A stretch of 64,000 bases of DNA, taken from Dugong dugon. Its lineage: Eukaryota; Chordata; Mammalia; Sirenia; Dugongidae. This document shows positions 1 through 10,194 of this stretch, in pieces (the stretch's first letter is position 1; each line of letters opens with the position of its first letter). The translations under genes were made by a program, and so were the position numbers. Location of the stretch: assembly GCA_030035585.1 (NCBI GenBank), contig CM057481.1, positions 56,801,128 to 56,865,127 on the forward strand, written 5' to 3'. Below the pieces are notes generated by a model, which saw only the letters and a program-made list of their open reading frames with translations, was not told where the DNA came from and did not search any database.

Positions 1-3000
1 TAAAGCATTGAAATATTACAAAGTATCTTTTCTGACCATAAAGCCATAAAAGTAGAAATCAACAACAGCAAAAGTAAGGAAAAAAAAAATCAAACACATG
101 GAAACGGAACAACACCTTGCTCAAAAACTACTGGGTTATAGAAGAAATTAAGGATGGAATAAAGAAATTCATAGAATCAAACAAGAATGAAAACACATCC
201 TACCAGAACCTTTGGGACACAGCAAAAGCAGTGCTCAGAGGTCAGTTTATAGCAATAAATGCACACATCCAAAAATAAGAAAGGTCTATAATCAAAATAT
301 TAACTCTACAACTGGAACAAGCAGAAAGAGAACAGCAAAACAAGCCCTCAGGCACCAGAAGAAAGGAAATACTAAGAATTAGAGCAGAATTAAATGAAAT
401 AGAGAATAGAAAAACAATTGAAAGAGTTAACAAGACCAAAAGCTGGTTCTTTGAAAAGATCAACAAAATTGATAAACCATTGGCCAAACTGACAAAAGAG
501 AAACAGGAGAAGAAGTACATAACCCTAAGAAATGAGATGGGTGATATCACAACTGACCCAACCGAAATTAAAAGAATCATAACAGAATACTATGAAAACC
601 TGTACTCCAACAAATTTGAAAACCTAGAGGAAATGGACAAATTTCTAGAAACTCACTACCTACCTAAACTAACACAAACAGAGGTAGAACAAATAAATAA
701 ACCTGTAACAAAAGAAGAGAATTGAAAAGGTAATTAAAAAACTCCCAACAAAAAAAAGGCCTGGCCCAGATGGCTTCACTAGAGAATTCTAACAAACTTT
801 CAGAGAAGAGTTAATACCACTAGTACTAAAGGTATTTCAGAGCATAGAAAAGGATGGAATACTCCCAAACTCGTTCTATGAAGCCAGCATAACCCTGATG
901 CCAAAACCAGGTAAAGACACCACACAAAAAATAAAATTACAGACCAATATTCCTCATGAACCTTGATGCAAAAATCCTCAACAAAATTCCAGCCAATAGA
1001 GTTCAGCAACATATCAAAAAAATAATTCACCATGATCAAGTGGGATTTATATCAGATATGCAGGGATGATTCAACATTAGCAAAACAATCAATGTAATCA
1101 TCACATAAATAAAACAAAAGACAAAAACCACATGATCTTATCAATCGATACAGAAAAGGCATTTTACAAAGTCCAACACCCATGCATGATAAAAACTCTC
1201 AACAAAATAGGAATAGAAGGGAAATTCTTCAACATAATTAAGGGCATTTCTACAAAGCCAACAGCCAACATGATCCTAAATGGAGAAACTTCTAAAGCAT
1301 TCCCCTTGAGAAGGATGCCCTTTATCACCACTCTTATTCAACATTTTGCTGGTGGTCCTAGCCAGAGAAATTAGGCTAGAAAAATAAATAAAGGGTATCC
1401 AGATTGGTAGGGAAGAAGTCAAAGTATCTCTATTTGCAGATGATATGATTTTATACACAGAAAACCCCAAAGAATCCACAAGAAAACTACTGGAACTAAT
1501 AGGAGATTTCAGCAAAGTTTCAGGGTACAAGATAAACATACAAAAATCAGTTGGATTACTTTACACCAACAAAGAGAACCTCGAAGAGGAAATCACCAAA
1601 TCACTACCATTTACAATAGCCCCCAAGAAGATAAAATACTTAGGAATAAATCTAACCAGAAACAAAAGATCTATACAATAAAAACTACAAGACACTACTG
1701 CAAGAAACCAAAAGAGACCTGCATAAATGGAAAAACATACTTCATGGATAGGTAAACTCAACATTGTGAAAATATCAATTCTACCCAAAGCAGTTTACAG
1801 ATGCAATGCAATCCCGATCCAAATTCCACTGGCATTTTTTAATGAGATGGAGAAAAAAATCACCAACTTCATATGGAAAGGGAAGAGGCCTTGAATAAGT
1901 AAAGCATTACTCAAGAAGAAGAATGAAATGGGAGGCCTCATACTACCTGATTTTAGAACCTATTATTCCTCCACAGTAGTCAAAACAGCCTGGTAATGGT
2001 ACAACAACAGATACATAGACCAGTGGAACAGAATTGAGAATTCAGACATAAATTCATTCACCTATGAGCAGCTGATATTTGACAAAGGCCTAAAGTCCAT
2101 TGAATGGGGAAACAAATGTTGCTGGCATAACTGGATATCCATCTGCAAAAAACTGAAACAAGACCTGTACCTCACACCATGCACAAAAACTAACTCAAAA
2201 TGGATCAACGACTTAAATATAGAATCAAAAATGATACAGATCATGGAAGAAAAAATAGGGACAATGCTAGGAGCCCTAATATATGGGATTAACACAATAT
2301 GAACCATAAGTAACAATGCACAAGCACCAGAAGAGAGACCAGATAAATGAGAGTTCCTAAAACTCACTTACACTCATCAAAAGACTTCACCAAAAGAGTA
2401 AAAAGACAACCTACAGACTGGGAAATAATCTTTGGCTGTGACAAATCCTATCGGCGTCTAATCTCTAAAATCTACAAGATACTGCAAACCCTCAACAACA
2501 AAAAGACCCAAGTGAAAAATGGGCAAACGATATGAACAGGCACTTCGCCAAAAAAGATATTCATGCGGCTAACAGACACATGAAGAAATGCTCACGATCA
2601 TTAACCGTTAGAGAAATGAAGATCAAAACTACAAAGAGAGATCATCTCACTCCAACAAGGCTAGCATTAATCCAAAAAACACAAAATAATAAATGCTGGA
2701 GAGGTTGTGGAGAGACTGGAACACTTATACACTGTTGGTGGGAATGTAAAATGGTATAGCCACTTTGGAAATCGATTTGGCGCTTCCTTAAAAAGCTAGA
2801 AATAGAAGTACCATATGATCCAGCTATTCCACTCCTTAGAATATATCCTAGAGAAATAAGAGCCATCACACAAATAGATATATGCACACCCATGTTCATT
2901 GCAGCACTGTTCACAATAGCAAAAAGATGGAAACAACCTAGGTGCCCGTCAATGGACAAACGGATAAACAAATTATGGTATATCCACACAATGGAATGCT

Positions 3001-3128
3001 ACATAACAATAAAGAACAACAATGAAGCCGTGAAACAACTTATAACATGGAGGAATTTGGAGGGCATTATGCTGAGTGAATTTAATCAGTTACAGAAGGA
3101 CAAACATTATATAAGACCACTATTATAA
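1..3128 (+). pseudogene. Decayed L1 ORF2 (reverse transcriptase and C-terminal domain)
   Basis: ORF2 encodes the L1 endonuclease/reverse transcriptase, which acts in the nucleus by target-primed reverse transcription. Visible blocks in order: the post-endonuclease linker '[19 protein letters not shown]' (from about 570), the RT entry region (760-1,010), the palm block '[13 protein letters not shown]' (1,140-1,180), and the catalytic FADD motif at 1,433-1,444. Then come the thumb and connector (1,450-2,520) and the cysteine-histidine C-terminal block '[18 protein letters not shown]' (2,695-2,750), followed by '[17 protein letters not shown]' (about 2,910-2,960). The frame changes repeatedly (for example near 720, 1,375, 1,680 and 2,345) and stops interrupt it, so no functional enzyme is encoded. 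Family assignment is secure; subfamily is not. Confidence 0.92.
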
Positions 3129-3180
3129 GAACTCAAGAAAAGGTTTAAACACAGAAGAAAACATTCTTTGATGGTTACAA

Positions 3181-3202
3181 GGGTAGGGAGGGAGGGAGAG
3201 GG
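3181..3202 (+). other. G-quadruplex-type tract at start of L1-A 3' UTR
   Basis: Four closely spaced GGG runs (pattern GGG-TA-GGG-A-GGG-A-GGG) lie about 50 bp after the ORF2 stop. A G-rich polypurine tract at the start of the 3' UTR is a known recurring feature of mammalian L1s. Folding is inferred, not shown. Confidence 0.7.
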
Positions 3203-4520
3203 TTATTTACTAACTAGATAGTAGATAAGAATTATCTTAGGTGAAGGGAAGGACAGCACACACTACAGGGGAAGTCAGCTCAACTGGACTAAACCAAAAC
3301 TGAGAAGTTTCCTGAATACAGTCAAACACTCTGAGGAACAGAGCAGCAGCGGTAGGGGTCTAGGAACCATGCTTTCAGGGGACATCTAGGTCTATTGGCA
3401 TAACAAAGCTTATTAAGAAAATGTTCTGCATCCTACTTTGGTGGGTGGCATCTGAGGTCTTAAAAGCTTGCAAGCGGCCATATAAGATGCATCAGTTGGT
3501 CCCAACCACCAGGAGTAAAGGAGAATGAAGAACACCAAAGACACAGGGAAAGTATTAGCCCAAGAGACAGAAAGGGCCACATAAACCAGAGACTTCATCA
3601 GCCTGAGACCAGAAGAACTAGATGGTGCCTGGCTACCACCAATGACTGCCCTCACAGGGATCACAACAGAGAGTCCCGGATGGAGCAGGCGAAAGGTGGG
3701 GTGCAGAACTGAAATTCTAGTAAGAAGAGCAGACTTAATGGTCTGAGACTGGAGGTACCCCAGAAAGCATGGCCCCCAGATTCTCTATCAGCTCAGAACT
3801 AAAACAGTTTCCGAGGCCAACTCTTCAGACAGGGACTGTACAGGGCGGTGGGACATAAAGTGATACTCGTGAGGAGTGTGTCTCTCAGCTCAAGTAGATA
3901 CAGGAGACTAAACGGGCAGCTTCTGTCCGGAGGTGAGATGGGAAGGCAGAGAGGGTTAGGAGCTGGTTGAATGGAGATGGGGAATCAGGGGTGGAAAGGA
4001 GGAGTGTGCTGTCACAGTATGGGGAGAGCAATTAGAGTCACATAACAATGTATGTATAAATTTTTGTACGGGAAAAAATAAAGAGAGGCATATGAAACAT
4101 AAATAATGGGAAATGAAAACCAGCTTCGTTAGTGTCTGCAGGTGTGTGTTAATGAATTACATGACAGGTGAAATAAAATTAAAGGCAGCTGCATGTGTTT
4201 ACAAAACTGCAACAGCAAATTACAGGTATCTGTAGCATCCATAGTTCATCCATAATTGACAATTTTCATATTACTGGAATAAAGGAGAATCAAGTCATGC
4301 AGATGATTACAGTATTTGCCTCTCAGCACTAGACACTTTGCTTCATTTCCATGCAGCATCTCAAATGAAACAAATTACAGTTTTTCAGGTGGAGCTGGAT
4401 CTCTAGGTAAAGGGCAAAAAGTACTACAAACAGCCCAGTCCCCAGCTCCAACTCACCATGCTTCCAACTTCTAGTTTGCTTTCAGTAGAGAAGTGGGATT
4501 AAGCACAGTTTTAAAAATTC

Positions 4521-4728
4521 ACAAAACCAGTTGCCGTTTGACTCAATTCTGATTCATGGTGACCTCATGCGTATCAGAGTAGAACTGTGCTCCATAGGCT
4601 TGTCAGTGGCTGATTTTTTTGAAGTAGTCGCCAGGCCTGTCTTCCAAGGCACCTCTGGGTAGACTTGAACTTCCAACCTTTTGGTTAGCAGCAGAGCACA
4701 TTAACTGTTTATACTACCCAGGGCCTCC
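4521..4728 (-). mobile_element. AfroSINE, long form, antisense
   Basis: Reads in antisense from the 3' end ('ttgccgtttgactcaattc') to the tRNA-like head ending in 'gggcctcc'. It contains the long-form middle 'gctgattttttt-gaagtag' and 'ggcacctctgggtag'. Diverged, no clear target-site duplication. Confidence 0.9.
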
Positions 4729-4794
4729 AAAAATACTCAAGTTGAGTCCAATTTCGACTTTGCAACCTAAATCAAATTCGAGGTACGTTTCTTA

Positions 4795-5090
4795 AAACCC
4801 TATGCCTTAATGTCTTCATCTATGCAACGAGATAACAATAGTGCCTCTCACAGGGATATCAAGAGGATTAATTAACTTAATGCATGTGAAGCCTGAAAGT
4901 AATAGCTGGCACTGAGTTAGCACAGTGAATGTCGACTATGATCTCTCTAATCTTCAGTTTTTTTAACCGGAAAATGGGGTAAAAGCATCATCTACCACAA
5001 ATGTTTGCAAAGAAAATGAAATGAAATAATGCATATGAAGTGTTTAGCTTGCTTCCAGGCTCACACTAACACTCAATGTTCTATCAGTAA
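4795..5090 (+). repeat. One or two MIR SINE fragments
   Basis: Two successive stretches carry MIR 3'-half signatures ('cttcatctatgcaacgagataa', 'ctcacagggatatcaagaggatt', 'gaaaatggggtaaaagcatcat'). MIR is an ancient tRNA-derived SINE common to mammals. Boundaries are approximate. Confidence 0.6.
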
Positions 5091-5098
5091 TGGACATA

Positions 5099-5306
5099 GG
5101 GAGTCCCCAGATACTGCAAACGGTTAACACGCTTGGCGGCTAACCAAAATGTTAGTGGTTCAAGTCCACCCAGAGGCACCTCTGAAGAAATGCCTGGAGC
5201 TCTATTTCCAAAACGTAAGGCATTGAAAACCCTAGGGAGCACAGTTATGCTCTGACACATATTGGGTCCCCAGGAGTTAGAATTGACTAGACAGCAGCTC
5301 GTTGTT
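5099..5306 (+). mobile_element. AfroSINE, long form
   Basis: Sense copy starting 'ggagtcccc', with the B-box-like 'ggttcaagtccaccc', the 'agaggcacctc' segment, 'cattgaaaaccctagggagcac' and a decayed 3' end 'aggagttagaattgac'. Diverged and therefore an older copy. Confidence 0.88.
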
Positions 5307-6339
5307 TTCTCTGTGGTAGATATACAATCAGAAGCAGCTGTACCTCAAATAGACAAAATAATATTATTAATTTTTAATAATGCCTCTTTGGTGTATACAA
5401 ATCCTAAGTCTTGGGCTCATAATTTATTTTAAAGAATATTTTTCATTTAGGGATATTCTGCATTCCAATTTAGAGTGATACAGATTTTGCTGCAGACCGA
5501 ATTTTTACAAAGCATCTTAGCCTTGAACGAGTTTAATCTCCATAAAAGTCCCTTATATAAAGGGATGCCCTGTGCTTCGGAGAGAGGGCCTCTAGCGCTA
5601 ACTGCCCAAAGAGGGCCAACGGGGAGCTGCTTACAGAACGCTCTCCCCTTGACGAAGATGAATCAGGAGGCTGCCTCAGAGAGCTGCTGGGGTTGGGGGG
5701 TTGAGGAGAAATCTGAACACAGCAGGGGTTGTGGTGGAGACAGAGCAAAGAAACTACAGGGACACAGGCCAAATACTTTTCTGAAATCTCTGTGACATTC
5801 GCCAGAACTGACTTTCTCAAGCAACCATCATTTCACAGATGAGAAGTCGAGGGTCTGCCTTGATGGTAAGTAATTCTGTTCTTATCTCTGAAATTTAGGA
5901 AGACCGGGCAATGCAAATGAACAGGAATGCTAAAGCAACATTTCTGAGACAAACTGATCTGAACACATGTCATAGTCTATTATTCACTCATCAAGGTAGA
6001 ATCTGCCCGTTCAAAATGATACGGGAGAGGGATGTGAAATACAGAAGGCTTCTAGCAAGGTGTATCTGCTCTGTTGCTTCAAATGGTCAAAAAAAAGGTC
6101 ATCTTTTTATCAGTGGTAGGGTAAATGTATGGCACAATATGGAGCCGTTTTCAGATGTGACCCTTTAATCAGAAATAAGTAATCTCTCAGAAAAGCACAT
6201 GACAAGCAAATTGATCTGTGGCATTAATTATACATACGAGGAAAGTTTCCTCTACCTCTCCTACACGGAGCCAGCTAGTACCCAGGCAGTGGGCAAAGGT
6301 CAAACACACCAACACGGCAGAAGCACCAGTGAAGGGTGA
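5307..6339. other. Mostly unique sequence with candidate promoter/exon
   Basis: No repeat recognised. AT-rich at 5,340-5,560, then a GC-richer block at 5,565-5,770. A small open frame of 106 codons (5,475-5,795, plus strand) has no recognisable domain. The TATA-like and splice-donor-like signals inside are listed separately. Confidence 0.5.
5554..5871 (+). promoter_or_regulatory. Candidate TATA promoter, first exon and splice donor
   Basis: A TATA-like 'tatataaagg' (5,554-5,563) is followed about 25-30 bp later by a GC-richer block and then a strong 5' splice-site match 'gatg|gtaagt' with the GT at 5,866. That spacing would fit a first exon of roughly 280 bp. No gene homology was recognised, TATA-like strings are common in AT-rich DNA, and no transcript is available. 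This is inference only. Confidence 0.2.
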
Positions 6340-6545
6340 CCAACTGCTGTTGAGTTTACTCCCACTCATGGCAACCGCATGTGTGTCAGGGTAGAACCAT
6401 GCTCCATAGGGTTTTCAATGGCGGAATTTTCAGAAGTACGTTGCCAGGGCTTTCTTCCGAGGTACCTCTGGGTAGACTGGAATCTCCAACCATCCGATCT
6501 TTTGCTTAGCAGCTGAGTGAATTAACTGTTTGCACCACCCAAGGA
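6340..6545 (-). mobile_element. AfroSINE, long form, antisense
   Basis: Antisense copy with 'gctgttgagtttactccc' (3' tail side), 'gtgtgtcagggtagaacc', 'ttttcagaagtacgttgcc' and the head remnant 'ccaccc-aagg'. It lacks the terminal 'agggactcc', so the 5' end is decayed. Confidence 0.88.
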
Positions 6546-6655
6546 TTACAGAGTCCTGCTTTTTGGCAAACAAATTTCTGCAGTACATAATCAAACAGTT
6601 TGCCTTAATTCTCAGATAGGGAGACAACATTTTTCTTTCACAATAATAAGAATAA

Positions 6656-6820
6656 ACCAAAAAACCAACCCTGTTGCCATCAAGTTGATTCTGACTCATA
6701 GCGACCCTACAGGACAGAGTAGAACTGCCCCATAAAGTTTCCAAGGAGTGGCTAGTGGATTTGAACTGCTGACCTTTCAGTTAGCAGCCCAGTTTTTAAC
6801 CACTGCGCCACCAGGGCTCC
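6656..6820 (-). mobile_element. AfroSINE, short form, unit 1 of triplet
   Basis: Antisense; 'ctgttgccatcaagttgatt' through 'ccaccagggctcc'. It has the short middle ('gtttccaaggagtggctag') lacking the segment that includes 'gtaatctttacgg'. This form matches the paenungulate-type deletion subfamily as I recall it. Confidence 0.92.
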
Positions 6821-6833
6821 ATAATAACAATAA

Positions 6834-6996
6834 CCAAAAAACCAAACCCGTTGCCGTCCAGTCAATTCCAAATCATAGCCATGCTATAGGACAGGGTAGA
6901 ACTGCCCCATAGGGTTTCCAAGGAGTGGCTGGTGGGTTGAACTGCTGACCTTTTGGTTAGCAGCTGAGTTCTTAACCATTATGCCACCAGGGCTCC
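6834..6996 (-). mobile_element. AfroSINE, short form, unit 2 of triplet
   Basis: Antisense short form. It shares 'gccgtccagtc' and 'agggtagaactgcccc' with unit 3 but shares 'gaactgctgacctt' with unit 1. The mosaic makes simple serial duplication hard to order by eye. Confidence 0.92.
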
Positions 6997-7010
6997 ATAA
7001 TAAAAAATAA

Positions 7011-7175
7011 TCAAAAAGCCAAACCCACTGCCGTCCAGTCGATTCTGACTCATAGCCACACTACAGGAGAGGGTAGAACTGCCCCATAGGGTTTCCAGGG
7101 AGTGGCTGGTGGATTTGAACTGCCAGCCTTTTGGTTAGTAGCTGAATGCTTAACCACTGTGCCACCAGGGCGTCA
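7011..7175 (-). mobile_element. AfroSINE, short form, unit 3 of triplet
   Basis: Antisense short form ending 'ccaccagggcgtc'. It is followed by 'ataataagaata', which equals the separator preceding unit 1, so the outermost flanks form a perfect 12-bp direct repeat. Confidence 0.92.
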
Positions 7176-7204
7176 TAATAAGAATAGTTTATGATAATTC
7201 ACAT

Positions 7205-7410
7205 GTGTTTAGCACATCAGTTTACCAAGTGTTTTCTCTACACAGGGTAGCATTTAATCTTCACTACAGGTCTGAGAAGTAGGCAAGGCAGGTGTGAGTC
7301 CCCTTTTTCTAAGCAAGGGACATGACACTTAGCGAGGTTAAATGTCTTTGCTCAAAGTCTAGCTTTAAGTGGTTGAAAGACACAGGAGTGGAGCCTGCGT
7401 CCAGTATAGC
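7205..7410 (-). repeat. MIR SINE
   Basis: Antisense MIR signatures: 'tttaccaagtgttttctctac', 'atttaatcttcactacaggt' and 'gcgaggttaaatgtctttgc'. Boundaries approximate. Confidence 0.65.
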
Positions 7411-7589
7411 TATGAAAATTGTTTTCCTTTCAAATATTTCAAACATCACAAGGAGACTGTCTCTTGTCAGAGCCTATAACAGACACAGATAGAGTCATCA
7501 GCATGGAGTGTTCTGAGGGGTGTTTAAACGTCCTTACGCTTTTGCTCCCCTTAGGCCATCAGCCACAAACTCCCACTTGATTTGAATCA

Positions 7590-8332
7590 TTTATGCACTT
7601 ACTGATGAAGATCAAAGACCACAGCCTTCAGTATGGATTACATCTCGACATAAAGAAAACAAAAATCCTCACAACTGGACCAATAAGCAACGTCATGATA
7701 AATGGAGAGAAACTGAAGTTGTCAAGGATTTCATTTTACTTGGATCCACAATCAACATCCATGGAAGCAGCAGTCAAGAAATCAAACAACGCATTGCACT
7801 GGGCAGATCGGCTGCAAAAGGCCTCTTTAAAGTGTTAAAACACAAAGATGTTGCTTTAAGGACTAAGGTGCACGTGGCCTAAGCCATCGTGTTTTCAATC
7901 ATCTCATATGCATGTGAAAGCTGGGCAACAAATAAGGAAGCCCGAAGAAGAACCAAAGCCTTTGAGTTTTGGTGTTGGCAAAAAAATGTTGAATATACCA
8001 TGGACTTCCAAAAGAAAGAACAAATCCGTCTTGGAAGAAGTACAGCCAGGATGCCCCTTAGAAATGAGGATGGCGAGACTTCATTTCACATACCTTGGAC
8101 ATGTCATCAGGAGGGTTTAGTCCCTGGAGAAGGACATCATGCTTGGTAAAGTAGAGAGTCAGTGAAAAAGAGGAAGACCCTCAACGAGATGGATTGACAC
8201 AGTGGCTGCAACAATGGGCTCAAGCATAACAATGATTGTGAGGATGGCGCTGAAGCAGGCAGTGTTTCTTTCTGTTGTACGTAAGGTCGCTATGAGTCGG
8301 AACCGACTCAACGGCGCTTAACAACAACAACG
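7590..8332 (+). mobile_element. RTE-class LINE remnant (copy RTE-1)
   Basis: 3' portion of an RTE-clade (BovB-like) non-LTR retrotransposon. Translations in two or three frames give the C-terminal RT region: 'HLDIKKTKILTTGP', 'SYACESWATNKEARRRT' (compare the RTE block G-C-E-S-W), then a region aligning with RTE 'ELWCWQR..' and 'LGHVIRR'. A frameshift and stops separate these blocks, so it is a pseudogene. The 3' end reads 'ggtcgctatgagtcggaacc' and closes with an AAC repeat (8,320-8,332), the short simple-repeat tail typical of RTE rather than poly(A). This tail is near-identical to the AfroSINE 3' end. Confidence 0.88.
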
Positions 8333-8490
8333 TCTGCTGAAACAAGAAATCTGCTGTAAAAGATGTAGACCTAATACTTCAAGAATTATCACCTTTTGTA
8401 TCTTACCAAAAATGTGCTGTCAGATGAGTTATTTCAACTACAAGATCACCCTGAAGTGCGTTCCATAACAGAATTTCCTACCCCTACCCC

Positions 8491-8600
8491 AGTGGTCCTC
8501 AACTTCGGCTACCATTGGAATCACCCGGGAGAATTAAAAAAATAATCACAGATGCCTGGATATCCTGCCTGCCAAGATTCTAATGGAACTGATCAATTCT
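8491..8600 (+). repeat. MER5-like hAT DNA element fragment
   Basis: 'gtggtcctcaacttcggct' and 'attggaatcacccgggaga' match the start of MER5-type non-autonomous hAT-Charlie elements. The remainder is diverged. Confidence 0.55.
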
Positions 8601-8863
8601 AAAAACACTTGTCAAATATGTGAGGGAAATTCTAGGTTAAACCATCTGAAACGTGTTCTTTATGGAAGGACTTCTTATAGCTTTTCCTACATTTGTGCAT
8701 CACGTGGGGTTCCAAGATGGAAAGTTACAGCTTGTAGTGTTTGACAAATGTATTTCACTTCAGAGTCCTCTGGGTGTTGAGCATCTCCTGGGACTCTTGT
8801 TCCACACAACCTGCTGAATTCTGAGAGAGCAGAAGTGATGTTTTCGTATGAGCTATAGTACAA

Positions 8864-9056
8864 GGAGTCCCTGATGGTCAGTGGTTAGTGTGTTCAGTTG
8901 CTAACTGAAAGTTTGGAGGTTCAAGTCCACTCAGAGGCACCTCAGGAGAAAGACCTGCCAAAAAACATCAGCCACTGAAAACCCTATAGAGCACAGTTCT
9001 ACTCTGACACATGTAGGGGCGCTGTAAGTCAGAATCAATTCAATGGCAACTGTCAT
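8864..9056 (+). mobile_element. AfroSINE, long form
   Basis: Sense copy: 'ggagtccctgatggtcagtgg' head, 'ggttcaagtccactcagaggc', 'agccactgaaaaccctatag' and 'gtaagtcagaatcaattcaa'. The tail is decayed. Confidence 0.9.
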
Positions 9057-9722
9057 GGTCTGGTATATACTGTGTACTGCTCACTTTTTCTGGCTCTCAG
9101 GTTCTTTGGGAGTATGCTTTTAGCACTGAAAGTATCTGCTTCCCTCCAGTGGGGACTTGTGTAATGGTGAAAGAAATGTTAGCTAAAGCAAAATAACTGG
9201 GGTACGAGGACTGCAAGTAAGGTAGCACAACCAGGAAGTGTGATTGGGTAAAAAATTTGTCCCTTTTGGCTTTTGTACCCCTAGAAAAGCCTTGTAAGCA
9301 TATTTATGGTTTCCTGTGTGATAGGGTGCCCTGGTGGGTTTGGTTTTGTTTTTTGTGTCGTATTTGGACAATCAGAGGTTCCCCATGTAACCATGAAAAA
9401 CATCAGCAACCAAGGTCCAGCAGTACAGATGGGCAACCACTAATTATGACTTCAAGAACCTTAAAAGTTCTGTGGTAACCATGTAGTACCAGATAATATT
9501 TCTCAAAATCCATATTACCAACCAAAAATTCAAACACATTCCATGACTCAGCATGCTTCCATTAATGAAAAGACATGGTATCCAAAAAAAAAAAAAACAA
9601 TCAAAGCAGAAAATAACTGGACCTTGAAAGGATTAACTGGTGGGGCCATAAAGCATCTCCTGAGGAGAAGAACTGCATCAAAATAAGGATGTGATGAAGG
9701 TAACCTTCCTAGATCAGAGCCT
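9057..9722. other. Unique sequence, no gene seen
   Basis: No ORF or repeat of note. At 9,327-9,352 a short 'ccctggtgggtttggtttt' joins a SINE-like head directly to a SINE-like tail and may be an internally deleted AfroSINE relic. An A run (9,584-9,597) is the only simple repeat. Confidence 0.4.
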
Positions 9723-9880
9723 GGCTACACAAAGTGTGGTCCACTAGCAGCATCAGCTTCACTGGAAACTTGATAGAAATGCAGAGTCTCTGCTTCTGTC
9801 CCATACCTGCTGAACCAGAATCGGCATTTTGACAAGATCTCCAGGGGTTTCATGTACACATTAAAGTTCAAGAAGCAGTG
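9723..9880 (-). repeat. MER5A-like hAT DNA element
   Basis: Antisense MER5A signature in order: 'acacaaagtgtggtccacta', 'agcatcagcttcactggaa', 'atgcagagtctctgcttctg', 'tgctgaaccagaatcggcat' and 'tctccaggggtttcatgtac'. Non-autonomous hAT-Charlie element, an ancient mammalian family. Confidence 0.8.
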
Positions 9881-10194
9881 CCCCAATTCACTTTTTTTTT
9901 TTTCTTTTTTCATGCTCTTCCCTAGCTTTGAGGAAACCTTTACCAGTGTGTCAACGGTAGGTCTACCCACAGCAAATCTTCAACATCCCACTGCAAGGCA
10001 GTAAAAGCCAGGGTTGTGGATGCGCAACTCTAGGAGGCTCTAGTCACACAGAACATAAAGTACATGGTGCCCTCTGGAGTCGTGTAAACCAAACCAATAT
10101 TTCCAAATTTGACACTATAATGTGTAGAAGATGCAGCCTTTTTATATCAGTTTTATCAAAGAGCTTTAATTAATCCAAGTTTATCAGTAATAAT

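Larger units (their letters stand above)
1..4086 (+). mobile_element. L1 LINE, 5' part outside window (copy L1-A)
   Basis: Sense-oriented 3' portion of an L1 retrotransposon. The left window edge cuts it inside ORF2, just after the endonuclease domain. The ORF2 remnant runs to a stop at 3,126-3,128 and is followed by a 3' UTR of about 950 bp ending near an AATAAA at 4,077-4,082. Translation of successive frames gives recognisable L1 ORF2 blocks, but with many stops and frameshifts, so the copy is old and dead. Its 3' UTR differs clearly from that of the L1 at 29.6-36.5 kb, so it belongs to a different subfamily. The 5' target-site duplication lies outside the window and cannot be checked. Confidence 0.93.
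6643..7188 (-). repeat. Tandem array of three AfroSINEs with 13-bp separators
   Basis: Three short-form AfroSINEs lie head to tail in the same (antisense) orientation at about 6,656-6,820, 6,834-6,996 and 7,011-7,175. Four near-identical copies of 'ataataa-n-aata(a)' bound them, at 6,643-6,655, 6,821-6,833, 6,997-7,010 and 7,176-7,188. The period is about 177 bp. The units differ from each other at many positions. The separators look like one target-site duplication repeated four times. Confidence 0.9.

Noticed and set aside
6643-7188. CRISPR-like array (regularly spaced 13-bp words)
   Set aside because: The 'spacers' are three homologous AfroSINEs. The words are target-site duplications in a mammalian genome.
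9327-9352. Complete AfroSINE
   Set aside because: Only a head-like and a tail-like word are fused over about 25 bp. Too short to call a copy.
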